64,000 nt of DNA from Pholis gunnellus (lineage: Eukaryota > Chordata > Actinopteri > Perciformes > Pholidae): contig OU342817.1 of assembly GCA_910591455.2 (NCBI GenBank), positions 10,159,915-10,223,914 on the forward strand, read 5' to 3'. Positions 45,261 through 58,340 of this stretch are shown piece after piece. A model generated the notes under the pieces. That model was given only the letters and a program-made list of their open reading frames with translations, was not told where the DNA came from and did no database searches. Each line of letters begins with the position of its first letter. Within the stretch, counting starts at the first letter, position 1. A program made the translations under genes and the position numbers.

Positions 45261-48200
45261 AATGAGTCTCGTAAATCTTAATAATAATAAGAATACCCAC
45301 AGAAGTAAAAAGAGAAGATATAAAAACAACGGCAGAAATAGTCTTAGCAGCCATTGTTTTAGTATCATGTGGAAACTCAGGTCTCCAATTGGCACCAATC
45401 ATATCAACAACTTTTTAAACAATACCCACTTTCCCCGACTTGTTCTCCTCAGCCAAATGTTCCCAGAAGGGTGTGTGTGAAAGAGGAAGAGGACCACCTA
45501 TTAAAGTGAAATCTTAGGAGTGATGGATGGGAGCTTGTTGAGGGGGAGCGGAGCAGCATGCACCCCAGGGAGGTGGATGATGAACAAGGAGGGAGGAAGG
45601 GGTGACTTCACTAAATCCCCACTCACACCTCTCACTGTGGGTGGAGGGGATGGAGACCTCCCATGCTGTCTGACTTAGAAACTTTGATTGATACAATCCT
45701 CCAAACTCCTTTAAACCTTTCCCTGCTTTTCCTCAAATCTTTTACTTTCATCTAAATTGCTTCGGCTGATTAATATTCACTTACAAGAGGTAATACGTAA
45801 AAAAGACTTACCTCACCTCTGACAGTTCCAGTGTAGACAGATAGCTATTTTATTTATGTTTTTTTTCGAAATACTTCTTAGATGAAAGCAAGCAATACTT
45901 CAAGTGATGGAGTGCTGAGTGGATTCGTCAACACTCACCTGAAACACTTGAAAGCAATTCCCAAACTTATATCTCGACATGTAGCCTTTCCAGCTGCTTT
46001 GTAATGTTTTTGCTGTAATAAGAATGCCTTATATTTCTCAAAAACTTGAAACTTCCTGACAGTCGCAGTTAATCAGCAAAGTCATGAAGAGCTTTCAATG
46101 TTTACATAATAGCTGTTGGCTACTGTAGGCTGCTCTGATAGCCTCAAGCCGCCAGCCTCAAGCAGAGACGAGGAGCGGGCTACAGAGGTTTGGTAACCTC
46201 ACTTCTTTTTTAGCTCCACACCTCCAGCTTTGTTTTTTTTGTTTTCAGTTTCAAACTTGTACTAGTCAGTCCCAGCCGACGCTGACTCAAGTGGCATCAC
46301 TTGAGGTAATATATCAAACTGCACCACCACATCTGGAGGCACAAAAGGCTTTATGCAACCTATTTAAGATATAAGTACTACTCCTGAAGGTGCATTTCTC
46401 CTCTAAGCCTTTTATGCATTGTTGCTGCTGTGAAAACAAATATTGATTGTACTTTATAGGCCATGGGAATAACATATGGGAATTCTTAATTTAGATGGTG
46501 TTGCCCTTTTGCGAAGTAGGAGGGTAACTGTCCATAAAGGAACAAATAATCCTTCAGTTTTACTGAGGAAAAATCAAAATCACCACATTTGAAGGTCATT
46601 TTTGGTCCCTGTATGGTACATTGTTAACAGGTCACAGCAAAAATGCTACAATGTGAGTTTAACATCTAAGCAGTATAATAACAGTATATGCTTATCTTTG
46701 CATCTGGTTTATCAATCCAGATCTACCGTGCACAGATTTGAGCCAGTGTTGATTAAATAATTAAAAACCGTATGATACATTTTATCATAGAAATGATGGG
46801 AGTCTGGGCTGACACATGCTATAGTAGGGCCGACAGAGAAGTCCTTAAGGAAATACGTCAAGAGTCACATCGTCTAACTAATAAACTGCAAGATGCTGAA
46901 GTAAATGTGTTCTCTTTTTACGAGTGAATCCTGTAGTCAAATTTTAGGACAATAAACTCATGAAGAGGCAAATGGAGAGGCTGTAGCCCTTGTGGTTTAG
47001 CGCCTGGTGTGTGGAGGAATTACTGCTGTGGTAGTTTGCCTTTAACTGTCAGGAAATGACCCATAATCTGCAAGCGTTTGACTGCTGCAGCATTCCTGTG
47101 AAATGACACAAGTTGAAGTAGATTAGGGGTTGGGTAATTAGCTCATTAGTCAACATAAACACATGGCAGGACTCCCCCATTTCTACACACCCTGCCCCCC
47201 TCTCGCTGCCCACAGCTGGTGGCGAAAGTAAGTTCTCACAAATGTATGCACACACACACATGCATACCTGAGCAAACACATATACAGACATGCACACTGC
47301 ACCCAGACCACTTCATCATCAATCCAATTCCTTTCTTCTGGACTTTGTTTTTCCTCCATGCCTTTTTTTTTTCTGGCTTCATCATCTCTTCTATTCTGCT
47401 TTGCTCCAGACAAGCCACTCTTTCATATTGTAACCCTGGGGGCTGAGGGCCAGCCACTTTTCACCAGCACCTCGGAGCTTATCAGAGCACTTTATCAGCC
47501 TGAGGGAAAGAGATGTGGGTTAAAGCTCTTCACTCTACTGCTCCTCAGCTCACAAAAAACAGCAGGCTGTCAGCAAACAAGTATTTGTAAGCTGGGGCTC
47601 AGAAACGTGTTGCCTTGTGACAAAGAGAAAAGCTTAAGGGGTCGTGTGTTTCAGTGTGTGTTTAAGTGTGTGTATGTGCGTGGAAAATACAGGACATCCT
47701 TTGTGCAGAGAGGTAAGCCGGTCCCCACACAGCCTCGCTTGTTGCTCGGGGGACAGATGCTTAACACTGGAACCTGGACAGCCCTTCACACCTCCCAAAT
47801 GCAGCAGGAGGCCTTAGCTTTTTCCTCCACTTACACCCCTTGAGATCACCATAGTGCTCTCTTTCATCAAAGCATCACTAACTGTATGAAATATTTTGCA
47901 AACTTTATCAGGACAGTGTTGAAAATCGAAACCCTTTTGAGTTTCACTTCCGCCACCTTGATGAAACCCAGTAGGGAGAATCTCGCTTTGTTAGTGTCAA
48001 CTCGGTTTTAGCACCTTGAATTTCGGGCACAAGCAACTTTTCATGTTCAGAACAGGACTGGCTGTGTTTGCCTCAGTGCCATTGGAAACAGAAAGCCTGG
48101 TTGATGGTGTTTAGTGATTGATATGAATGGCCATTTGTGCGTCTTTTCACTGTAAAGAACTTGTTGCGAGGCCAGGCCACTCGGGGAGCAGTGCACTTTG

Positions 48201-49361
48201 GTCACGTGATGCTTGACGGAGTGGAGGTGGAACTTGCTGACGAGAGAGGAAGAGGGGGAAATGGATGAGTGAAGAGAGAACATACTGTGCAAGAGATCAA
48301 TCATCTGCGGTTTGCTACTGAGACAAATTGGTAGATTGGAAGCTGTGTTTAGATACAGCCACTTAATCAGGAGACAACGCAGCTGATGGACCCATCCATC
48401 ATCGCCTGGAGACACAGCGATGGATCACACATCGTTTTCTGGGTAATTTAAAGAGGAAAAACAGGGAGCTCTCCTCTCTGTACGCCCTTTAAGTTGCAAA
48501 GTGTTAAATTTGGACTGATCTGATTGTGGATGGGTTTGACTTTGTGGTTGTGTCCTTGACAGATTATGCAACTTACAATTTCGCTTCAGGTGCAATGACG
48601 CCGCGTTGGGTTTCACAAATCGCATTCATGGGTGGAAAGCTAACATGCAGACGGCTGAGATGGAAGCAGTGGAAAAGCTAAATCCTAAAATTCTTAAATT
48701 CTTCTGCTTTATTTTCATTTATAAATATTTACACAATATATTTTAAAACCCTGAACTGTTCTAGAATGATATTTTGAATGATTATCATGAGATATTTGGA
48801 CATTGTTATAGGCACCTGTGTCAGTTTTTGGGTTCCTGGCAGCTTTACATTTAGTTGAGTTCCACATGCATGGTCTCCTTTTTATTCCCCAAAACTCTAA
48901 AAAGGTACTAAACGCAGAATAAAAGGATTTATCCTGGACTCCATTCGTGTGGTACTGTGTCATAAATTAACATTATTATCACATGAGACATTTAAATGTG
49001 AAGAGAACGTTTACAATAAATTTCACATGAACATAATATCAGTTGGTGAAGGATCCAATGAGCCAGCTGTTCCTTCTCATTTCCATTTCATCAATATTGA
49101 TATTAATAGCAAGAGTAAAAACAACAAACCGGCTGCGAGGGACGCTACCATTGACAGTGATTGGTGGGGGAAGGTGCCACACCTTGCTCTTTGGCCGCGG
49201 GCCACGGCCTTATCAGGCCTGATGAATTACATTGACACCCCAGCTATCTTAATGACTCCGTCTATCTACCCATCTCCCCTCTCCTTCCTCTCCCTTTCCC
49301 CAGCCCTTGGCCTTGCTCCTGCATCCTCCCACTGTTAAAATATCCAGAGCTGATTTCTGTC

Positions 49362-49367
<6 letters not shown>
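45261..49367. other. Intergenic sequence, no gene seen
   Basis: The longest open frame (47358-47843, plus, 161 codons) lacks recognisable domains and starts in a low-complexity phenylalanine-rich segment. Candidate regulatory islands lie at about 47055-47180 and 49070-49260. Confidence 0.5.
47055..47180. promoter_or_regulatory. Candidate enhancer-like island with TAATTAGCTCATTAG
   Basis: Two homeodomain-type cores lie in one 15-base word, TAATTAGCTCATTAG, at 47135-47149, in unique sequence with a tgcagcattcctgtgaaatg segment upstream. No repeat or reading frame explains it. Confidence 0.25.

Positions 49368-49416
<49 letters not shown>
49368..49416. repeat. (TG)n microsatellite
   Basis: A perfect TG tract of 49 bases. 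Confidence 0.98.
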
Positions 49417-49418
<2 letters not shown>

Positions 49419-52076
49419 TAGATGGGAGTATGCCATTACTGAGCCGCCTCATGATTTTCAGTGAAGTGTGCTTTACGATCAAAATAAGGTATTCTTTAAT
49501 GACAGCCAGTGTCAGCAGTGGCTGATGATTCATGACAAGGGAGGAGGAAATTATGAGCAATGTCATGTTGTCCAAGAAACAAATATGATACAAATAAAAG
49601 CACACCTGTTGTAACTTGAATAATACCATAATGCGAACAGATGCATGGAACACTATAGTCTATTTGTAGAATATTAATTACCATAGCACCTTTTTTTCCT
49701 CAATGACTAAACATGGCATGCCTGTGGTTTGTTTCTATGTCTGATGTGTGTTGAAATTAGGTGTGTTGCCACCATGAAAGGTTAAATAGACACCGCAGAG
49801 TAAGTAAGTATCTCGCTGTGTGACCTGATCCTTGGTGGTGAGCAGTTGGCATCCTGGAGTCTCATTTCCTGGTTTTTAAGAGGGCATCCTTCCTTCTTTG
49901 ACTCAAACTTCCTCTGCTCTATAACACCCATTGTGCAATGCATTGCTTCGCAGGTTCCCCCGCTGCATATTAGAGGGTGCTTCAAGTGGCCCTTGGACTT
50001 TGGCTTTAATTTGTTCAGGACAAATGGCCACCAACTGCAGTCATTCTCACCACCTGCCCTGAGACACATCAGGCTGAGGGCCGGCACTGACCATGGCTTT
50101 AAAAGGACATATCTCACATGTCATCCGTCAGTGAAAACGTGTGACCTTGTTGGGAGGGTTTGTTGATGTTTACTCTTTTTTTCTCCTCCAAATTGACCAA
50201 AATGGATAATGACCTATTGATGGATGACCAAGGCTGATTTGGTGAACGCAAATATTATTTCACTGATTGTCACAAGGGCAAACATGTTCGAGGGATTAAA
50301 AATCACACGATAACAACTTTGTGAGAGTAATATATATTCACTCAGCACAAGTAGAGTTACCAAATGTGGTGGCGTGTATACAAGGAAGATTGTCGTAGTT
50401 GATGGGCAAGACAAAAAACTGTTGTTTCTTATTGTTTCATTGAGTAGAATGTGAATGTAAAGTGCATAAGTCATTCATTTAAAATACATTTTCAAGCAAG
50501 AAGTGTGAGTATCTCAAAGTGGCAGAAAATATCATGTCAGTTGTAGTTTTTTGGCAACATTTTAATATGAAAAATATTTGTAAAAAAGATACAGTTCATT
50601 GTTCAAATGCAAACAAAATAGAGGTTGTAAATGCTTGTTCACATCAGAATAGTTGTAAAACAGACAATGATCAGCAGAGAAACACAAAATATACTTTTTT
50701 ATTCTGGTATCCAAGCACGTCAAAAATGTATGTGATAATGCGTCATATTAATATTATCCAAAAAACGACTGATTGGGCTTCATACAAGAACTTAATACTA
50801 GCTTTAATTCATATGGATATTTTTTGCAGTGTACAGCCAAATTGCATATCTTATAACAGCCTCCTCGCTGTCATTAGCTGAAAGCGAGACGAATGTTTGA
50901 GACGGTTAACAGGGGGCCAGGCTGGGAACTTTATCCCACTGTTCTAATATTTCTACCCACAGCTGAACCTCAGTCCCAGTCTACCATTGGCTGTCTCACA
51001 TGAACACCAATTAGGCGTGATGTAGGACAGAAATAAAAGCCGATGCACTTTGCTATGAGGACCATTTGTTTTTTCTTCTCTACTCAACGTCAGAGCGGGT
51101 AACTGGTGTGCGGTCCAAGTATTCTGGTCGTAATAGTAGCTCAGTGTTCCGGGAACTCCTGGATAAAAAGTGAAAAAACAAGGCGGTGAGGATTTCTGGG
51201 TAATAACTCCATCTTTTTGCATTGCATTGCAAGAGGGAGGAGGAGCGTCTCTCTCACTCTCCCTCCCTTTTTTTCACATTTTTTTGTTCTGGCAGGTTCC
51301 ATAGCCTCCTGTCCGTGGAAAGCATACTCTGCACATTCTGCAGACAAGGGTCTTCAGGGAGGAAATAGAAAGGAAATTGTGCAGAAAGAGTAAAACAAGT
51401 CAGTCTCTCCCTCTCTCTTTCTCTGCCTCTCTGTGGCTCACTTCACACAAAGAATGACTCCTTGTTTTCAGTTCACTTTTAATTACATATATGTATCCCT
51501 CAAGAGGCAAGTTAAAGCAGGAAACAACAGAGAAAAACAACATATTATAATTCACACACAAATACCAAAGATATGAATTGTTCAGAGGCCAGTTTGTTAT
51601 TCTAAAACAAGAAATCTTTCATGCTGAATTATTCTGGTTTTCTTCAGTGTAAAATTGCATCAGGACTCACTGCCAAGTGTCTGTACTCCTTGACTTCTCC
51701 AACAAGATAACATACCATTAGCACTCTCTACACTGGTGTAAATGCATGATCAGAGTTCCAAATGTAATACAATGCAAATTCAGCGAGACTCTGACCTTCC
51801 GCTAACTTGTTGAAAATGATATTGATTTTCTTTATAATCCCCGGCTTCGGCAAGAATGTTGAGGACAAATATGATTAAGAGGAACTGGAAACTTTAGCAG
51901 CTTTTACAGATTTCATCCTCTACCCCCATTAGACAAATAATGGCAAGGCTCATCTTGCACACCCAGTTTGTCACTTTTACACTCCTACACTTCTGTTTCT
52001 AGGAAGGCTGGGAGAGTCTGTATATGCATTTGTGAATATGACGAGGCGGTCATTTGTCTATTTCAGTTAGTGTTTT

Positions 52077-52080
<4 letters not shown>
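49417..52080. other. Intergenic sequence, no gene seen
   Basis: AT-rich stretches at 50200-50880 alternate with mixed sequence. No recognised exon, RNA gene or mobile element was seen. Confidence 0.5.

Positions 52081-52167
<87 letters not shown>
52081..52167. repeat. (GA)n microsatellite, pure purine tract
   Basis: Eighty-seven bases of uninterrupted GA form the longest perfect tract in the window and the only long GA one. The Arg-Glu repeat frame across it is an artefact. Confidence 0.98.
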
Positions 52168-52169
<2 letters not shown>

Positions 52170-53449
52170 TTAGGGTCTGAGGTTTCAGATGAGGAGTTTA
52201 TAAATCATCTCAGGGGAGCTCATTTGTGCTGGGTGGTCACACTTTTGGAGTTGGTAACTGACCTCTACCACATGCTGTCACCTGTATGTGAAGTTACGAT
52301 GCGGTTTCATTAGGGCGGCACCCTGGCCCTCCAACAGGTGGTGCTGTCTTTAAGAAAAAAACAATACAGCAGTTGCCCAGGTAACATGCAAACCTGGGTA
52401 ACAAACCAAAGTACTTTCCCCCCATAAATTTGCCTACACAGAAACCTTTTCCTCTTACTGTATATTGAATTCTAATCTATGCATATTTCCTTATCAAAAC
52501 ACAACAAATGCCTTTACGGTAAGGGTTAACTCCCATAGAGGACCTCTGGCCTTCACTCTGTCCGTGGAGTCGAAGCAGATGCATCTGCCAATCAGCCCAA
52601 GATGAATTTAGGTCACTTCCTTTTCATGCCATGCCATACTAGAAATAGATCTACGGCCAAACAATCCCCTTGTAATCAAATACTGCTGATGGGATTTCAG
52701 AAAAGGTTACTCGCTTTCTGTCGGTCACATAAACGTGTGCCACACTGTCAGGATAAACATGAACTGAAGTCAGTAGCATTGTGAGTTTACAATGGGACTA
52801 CTGTGAAGTTAAAATGTTGTCACCATGGGTCTAAGGTTAATAAAGCAAAGACAGAGGGTAAAAAACTTCAAAGAAACTTCTAAGTAGTTTTGGCAGTGGG
52901 GTGCCTTGCCACAAAAGACCATGTTTGGGATTGAATGAAAAGGAGCATGTCACCGGAGGGAAATGTGGTCAGGCATGTTGAATGTATCAAAAGAAAAGAA
53001 CTGATAAATAAAAGGAGGATGGAAAGGTTGTAAACTTCACAGCCTGAGCCGAGGAGGGAAGAGACCCCTGCAGTCTGTGATTATTTAACCACAAAGCCCG
53101 CTCCAGTTTCGGTAGCAGGCTGCATCCTAATAACGGTATCACACAAACACACACTCATGTACACAGAGCCACAGAGAGATCCTCGTGCCTAATGACTGAA
53201 TCACCTCCGACTCAAACAATGTGAGAGTTAAAAGGTGCCGTTCAAGATTGTGCGGCCTTTGATTGTGATTATGTCTGATCAATGTTGCCTTGAACAGAAT
53301 TCTGTAAAAGACATTTAGAATTTACAGTCATCTACAGATACAAATGTGTAAGCACAGTCCCCTTTAGACACTGTTGTGTTTAACAGGCTCTTTGAAACAA
53401 ATTACACAAATGTTTTACTTATTAAAGTAAAATTATAAAAGCGTTGATA
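52168..53449. other. Intergenic sequence, no gene seen
   Basis: A repeat-free stretch at about 53180-53290 contains a TCF/LEF-like CCTTTGATTGTGATT word and a TGATCAA. No exon is seen. Confidence 0.5.
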
Positions 53450-53530
53450 TGCAGAGGTCTGGACTCGAGTCTCAGGACTTTGCAACTCGACTTGGACTTT
53501 AACACCAATTACTCATTTGGAGTTCCTCAA
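53450..53530. mobile_element. Small fragment of a teleost dispersed repeat (ggactcgagtctc type)
   Basis: The sequence aggtctggactcgagtctca, then caactcgacttggacttt, matches the characteristic cgagt/cttggactt alternation of a common fish repeat. Following sequence to about 53900 may be further, more diverged parts. Confidence 0.45.
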
Positions 53531-55524
53531 ATGCCAAGTATGTTATTTGAAATGTTTGCCACAAATCAATTAATTCCCTTTCATTTCCTGAACCAACTAC
53601 CGTAAACGTTATTCATTCCCAGCAAGTTTACACTTAATTAATTCCTCAGATCCACTTTGTTTGAACCATTCCGACAGCATCCGATCCAGATGCAGGAGAG
53701 AACCATGAAGAAATACCGTAACGTTACTAAGTGGCAGTGGGAAAAAAACTACGTGGTGGTAAAGAAAAAAACAAATTGCAGTATGCAAAACGTGCAGGTC
53801 GAAAATTACAGAAGATGATGGCGTTAAATTTAGTTTAGAGCGGAAAAACTCAAAGTTTAGTATTCGGGAGTTGAGTGCAAAGACCTGAAAAATACATTTC
53901 CGTCATTATAAAACAAAGCCAGATTTCTTTTTATATTTTCAAACCGGCATTGTTTACTTCTCTATTTACATCAGCTGGCACATGGCTATGTTTTATGGAC
54001 TTCCTACTGTGACCAATTGTCAATCAGTGGAATAGCGGAAAACCATGAGCAAAAAATTCTTATTCTCTCAGACTAACTCATCGTAACATTGCTCTATAGC
54101 ATCGCTAGTGTTGGAAAACCCCAGTGGGTGCATTTAGCTCTTAACTTTCAAAATGAAACATTGTATATTCTGCTTCATTTACGCTGAGATCAGAGGGGAA
54201 AAGTTAATTGGACAATTTAGCTTCAAGGGAAATTTTCCCCCTCACTTCAGACTTTTCAGGCCAGAGAAAAAAATGTCCACGCCCAATGTCCTGTAACTAG
54301 CAGTCATAGATTAATCTGTGTGTTGTGCCTTGACTTCGTTGGGCCTGACAGCCCTGGTAATGGAGCGTATGAATGGTCCAGATTCCACTACAGGTAGAAA
54401 ACCCGAGGCCAGGAACCTTTCAGAAACTCAGCTGATTACAAAAAAGGAGAACACTTCCACTGCTGGCTTGTTCAAATAAACAAATATGGCATTGAAACCC
54501 ATCAGTTGTAATAGAGTTGTGAGCTAGACTTGGAGGGCACATTATTTTCTCTCTTCAAAGGAGAAAAGAGAGAGAGAGTCTACCACAGGGTAGTAAAGAC
54601 GGAGCTGTTTTCCATGTCAACAACAGGGCTATTCATCTCTCAGAAGGTGAGCAAATCTGGAGTGGTCGAATATTCAAGAAGAGGAGAAGTCAAGAGCTGT
54701 GTTAGAATTTGAGAAGTGTTAATCAGGGAGAGGATGTGGGCCTTCTGGCCTGAACCTGATTACCACCAAATGGGCCAGCAGCGGCAACAGCTGGGCCCTA
54801 CAACAGTGCGGGGGTGAGAGGAGGTGGAGGGTAAGAAGGGTAAGGAACATAAAGAGCAATTACATGTAGGGACTTTCCATAATATTTCAGATACAGCCTA
54901 ATACTTCACTTGTTGGGACTGACCAGAGGAATTTAGTCTTTCTCCAGTATCTCTATGACGTATTATGTGTTCAAGACAAAACAGGGTTGAATGCTAATTG
55001 TGCTGATGGGAATAGCGACTATTTAACCTCCTTGTATTCCTCTTGTTCCATTAGGTTGCCCCTCACAGGTGCCCCATCATGTGCCTCTAACAGAGTTTGT
55101 CAGTTCATTAATTCCAGCTGCAGAAGAAGAATGCTGTTTTTCTCCTCCTGGGTGATTGGTCCGGACAGTGAGAGCGAGCCAGCGACGGTTAAGAGATAAT
55201 CAAGGTTTTTATTTTGTTCATCTGAGCTTAGCACACCACTCAGTACTCCCTGCCAAGTTTGAGTGTATGACTCAACATTGTGTCATCTCTGATGCGTTAT
55301 GTATCTTCCTCCCTGTGTCTCACGCTCATCTTATGTCTCTCTTGCTCTTGTTTCACTCCCCTCCGCCTTTCAGGTATGTTTTTACACAGTCCTGCACCAC
55401 AGCCATTTAAAGGCCAGTGATTTTAACAAGACAATAAAAAGGGAAAACAGGTTCTATTTGGTTTCTCAAGTGTGTCTTTAGTGACCGAGCTACAGTGCAT
55501 TGCTGAACGAGACTAACATCAATC
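53531..55524. other. Intergenic sequence, no gene seen
   Basis: Mixed unique sequence. The stretch at about 54700-54800 (ggccttctggcctgaacctg, then gattaccaccaaatgggcca) is repeat-free and could be regulatory. No exon is recognised. Confidence 0.45.
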
Positions 55525-55690
55525 ATAGACTGTATGTTAGAAGTGGAGGTATAGTCACCGTGACGTCACCCATTGGTTTGTGGACTACGGTTTTGAAGCC
55601 TGGAGTTCGGCAATTTGGCCTTCGCCATCTGTTTTTTTTTTGCAACCCGAAGTGACACGAAAGGGTGGAGCACAAGTACAATCAAATGCT
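55525..55690. mobile_element. Teleost dispersed repeat (gaccgtgacgtcaccca type)
   Basis: The run atagactgtatgttagaagt, then caccgtgacgtcacccattg, ggttttgaagcctggagttc and gaagtgacacgaaagggtgg is a recognisable, abundant, non-coding fish repeat. It contains a full CRE-like TGACGTCA. Confidence 0.7.
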
Positions 55691-57989
55691 GAATAAGACC
55701 TTTTTAGGGACCAACATTTTACAATTAACTAATATTAAACTCATTTTTAAACAGTGTTAATTACATAAATAAAAAAAATAACCGTACAATTCATTACTGA
55801 ATCAATCATTCTCAGTATGTATCCTGGAAACAGTTCATTGATAACTAAAGTTAAGGGACCTTTGTCCAAATGTTTACTGTATCTTGTACAAGAAAAAGCA
55901 CCACAAAGTGTTCAGTGTAACGCAGGAAACAACATTTCATGTGAAACTAATTCATGAATAGGCTCGTGTAATTTGCGTACATTCCACATGTGAAATATCA
56001 TTCTCCAAATGCTAACACATGAACACACGCACCCTTTTCATAATGTAAAGGATCTGTGTTTATGTTAAAAAGTGACAATTTGATTGGATTGTTTTTTTTT
56101 AAAGTTCTCGCAAATATCAGTCTTGGCCTTAAAACCCTCCAATCAGGGTGCTAAAACTAAACAAACAAAAAAATAAAATAAAAAAGGATTCAATCTTGCA
56201 ACAATGTAGAATGAATTGGTTGTATTGTCTCATATACATGTATACTGTTATACTGCAGCAATACATCTTTAAACTTGGTTTTGAAAAGCAGAATAGTGGC
56301 GCTGTTTCTGTGCTATGTACTTGTATATCTCACTGAAGTATAAAAAGATCCTTATAGCACAAGTTATACTTATTTATAAATATGGTGTTAACATAATCTA
56401 CAGGGAGCCCAAAGGACTGTCTGTGACCTCATAAAGATCAATGTGAGGCTTTCACAGCAAGAAAAGGAAATGTAACAATGTAACAATATGATTGTTTTGC
56501 ACTTCCTCTAACATGAAAGCCACACAGAAAGAGACAAGTCTATTCCGAGCCATAAAAGGCTCATTTCTTGTCTTATTTTAAACTTGTTTATTTCTGAGAG
56601 GAATATTTAGAATATTTTTAGACCAAATGAAACGTCTCCCGGGCTTGAAAAGGGGGAACTCGCTCGAGTAGGTGCAGATGTTTTAAACACACAAACACGG
56701 CACATCACACACACACACACACTACTCACCACACATTACAACTGTCTGCGCGTCACGTAATGGACGATTTCACAACATCCGGCATTGTGCTTTGCAACCA
56801 TAAAGCGACCACCAAAACACCTCCACCTGTGAAGTGATCCAACATGTGATAACATGTGCCCTTCATGTGCTGTGGAAGCAGAGTGCACTGGTTCATTCTG
56901 TCATGGCTGCCTGAGGCCAGGTGAACGTTTCCTTCCCTCACTCTTTCCTGTTCCTCTTAAAAGCCAGGCAGGTGAGACAGGTAAAGCCCACTTAAGATAA
57001 GTGGATCACATAGCCTGTATCTTAAACCTGAGCGTGAACCTGTTGGTCTGCACAGACACACTGGGCATGTTTTTATAGCTATAATAGTGAAGAAGTAGAG
57101 ATGATTGTATGATGTCCAACAGAGTGACAAAAGTGCAACTTAAGATTTAATTCAGGCTGGTTGCTAGTATTGTTTCTCTATTATGATGTTGATTTGGTCA
57201 CCACTTCATAATTGTGCGGAATGCTTCGGCTTCTCAAAGTGCTGTTAGATTCATCATGTCAGTAAGCTGTGATCCCCCGATGCCTCTCCGCAAGTGATAA
57301 AGTATGGAAAAGAAGAAGTACATGGGGAATAAAGACAAACAATCACTCCCATATCATAACTGAGTCCTTTACTGATTCTATTCAAGTTATTTTCACATTA
57401 CTGCCACTGACTTCCACTTTTGTTCCCTGAAAGAAATGAAACAATTCAAACTCTTTTGCCAAACTGAAGTAGATTGTCGCTTGTAATCAACAATGCATGT
57501 TATCTAGCTCTGACTACACAACGCACAGCCCTGTAGTGGAACCGCAGAGTAGGAGAGCAGTGTGTGTTGTTTTTGCTATATAAGGCCCTCAGCGAGTAAT
57601 CATTGAGAAAGAAATGTTCCTTTAGTCACAACCTGGGAATTTGGAGACTTTGACAAGACTCTGCACAAAGTCACAGAGCAGGCACAAGTTGGTCTGACAC
57701 GTGGGTGGACTGAGCAATCAGAGACAATATGAAAGACGTCTTTTATACTGCTATTCTCAGATAATCAGAGGTGCTATGCTACAAATAACCTTTTGCATTA
57801 ATTGTACTTTTTTTCCTACGCAAGATGATTATTTTTGGGAAAAACTTGTGGACACTATCTACTAACAAAATATTTATTATAAATATGTTTCCTATTTCTA
57901 ACAAAAAACAAAACTACCATAATCACTTCATCTTGTTATACAGTAACACACAACCTCTGAATCAGATTTAGTATGTGTGCTCACACAAG
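55691..57989. other. Intergenic sequence with a TATA-like motif
   Basis: No gene is seen. A TATATAAGG word at 57577-57585 is followed by mixed sequence. A short CA tract is at 56707-56721. Confidence 0.45.
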
Positions 57990-58340
57990 GAATTTAACTT
58001 ATTATTAACTTATTATTATTTTGCGTCTCTCTTGATGTACTTATAGAAAGAGAACAACAACTAGGGACAAGGGGAACAAAGCTGGACAGATACAGGTAAA
58101 TAATAGACAGCACTGTAACGCACACAAGTAGTGAAGAAAAGATCGGTGTTTGGGTAAATATTATATAGATATATGTATAAAAAGCACCAATCAACAACAA
58201 TAGAAGGAAAATATAATGTCTGGTTACAAGCTAAGTGTTATGTGAGTTGTAAACAAAACAAATAGTGCAAATAAATAAATAAGTACTGAATGGGTAAACA
58301 TGAACAGCATGATTATATAGAGTACATGTATATATGTATG
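57990..58340. mobile_element. Probable diverged teleost dispersed repeat
   Basis: AT-rich phrases such as aaatagtgcaaataaataaa, gatacaggtaaataatagac and a (TGTA)n-like tail at 58328-58345 resemble a known type of fish repeat with agtgcaa and aataaataa patches. Identity and edges are weak. Confidence 0.35.

Noticed and set aside
47358..47843. 161-codon open frame on the plus strand
   Set aside because: It starts in a low-complexity Phe/Ser-rich stretch and shows no domain.
51968..52180. Arg-Glu repeat protein
   Set aside because: Translation of the (GA)n tract.
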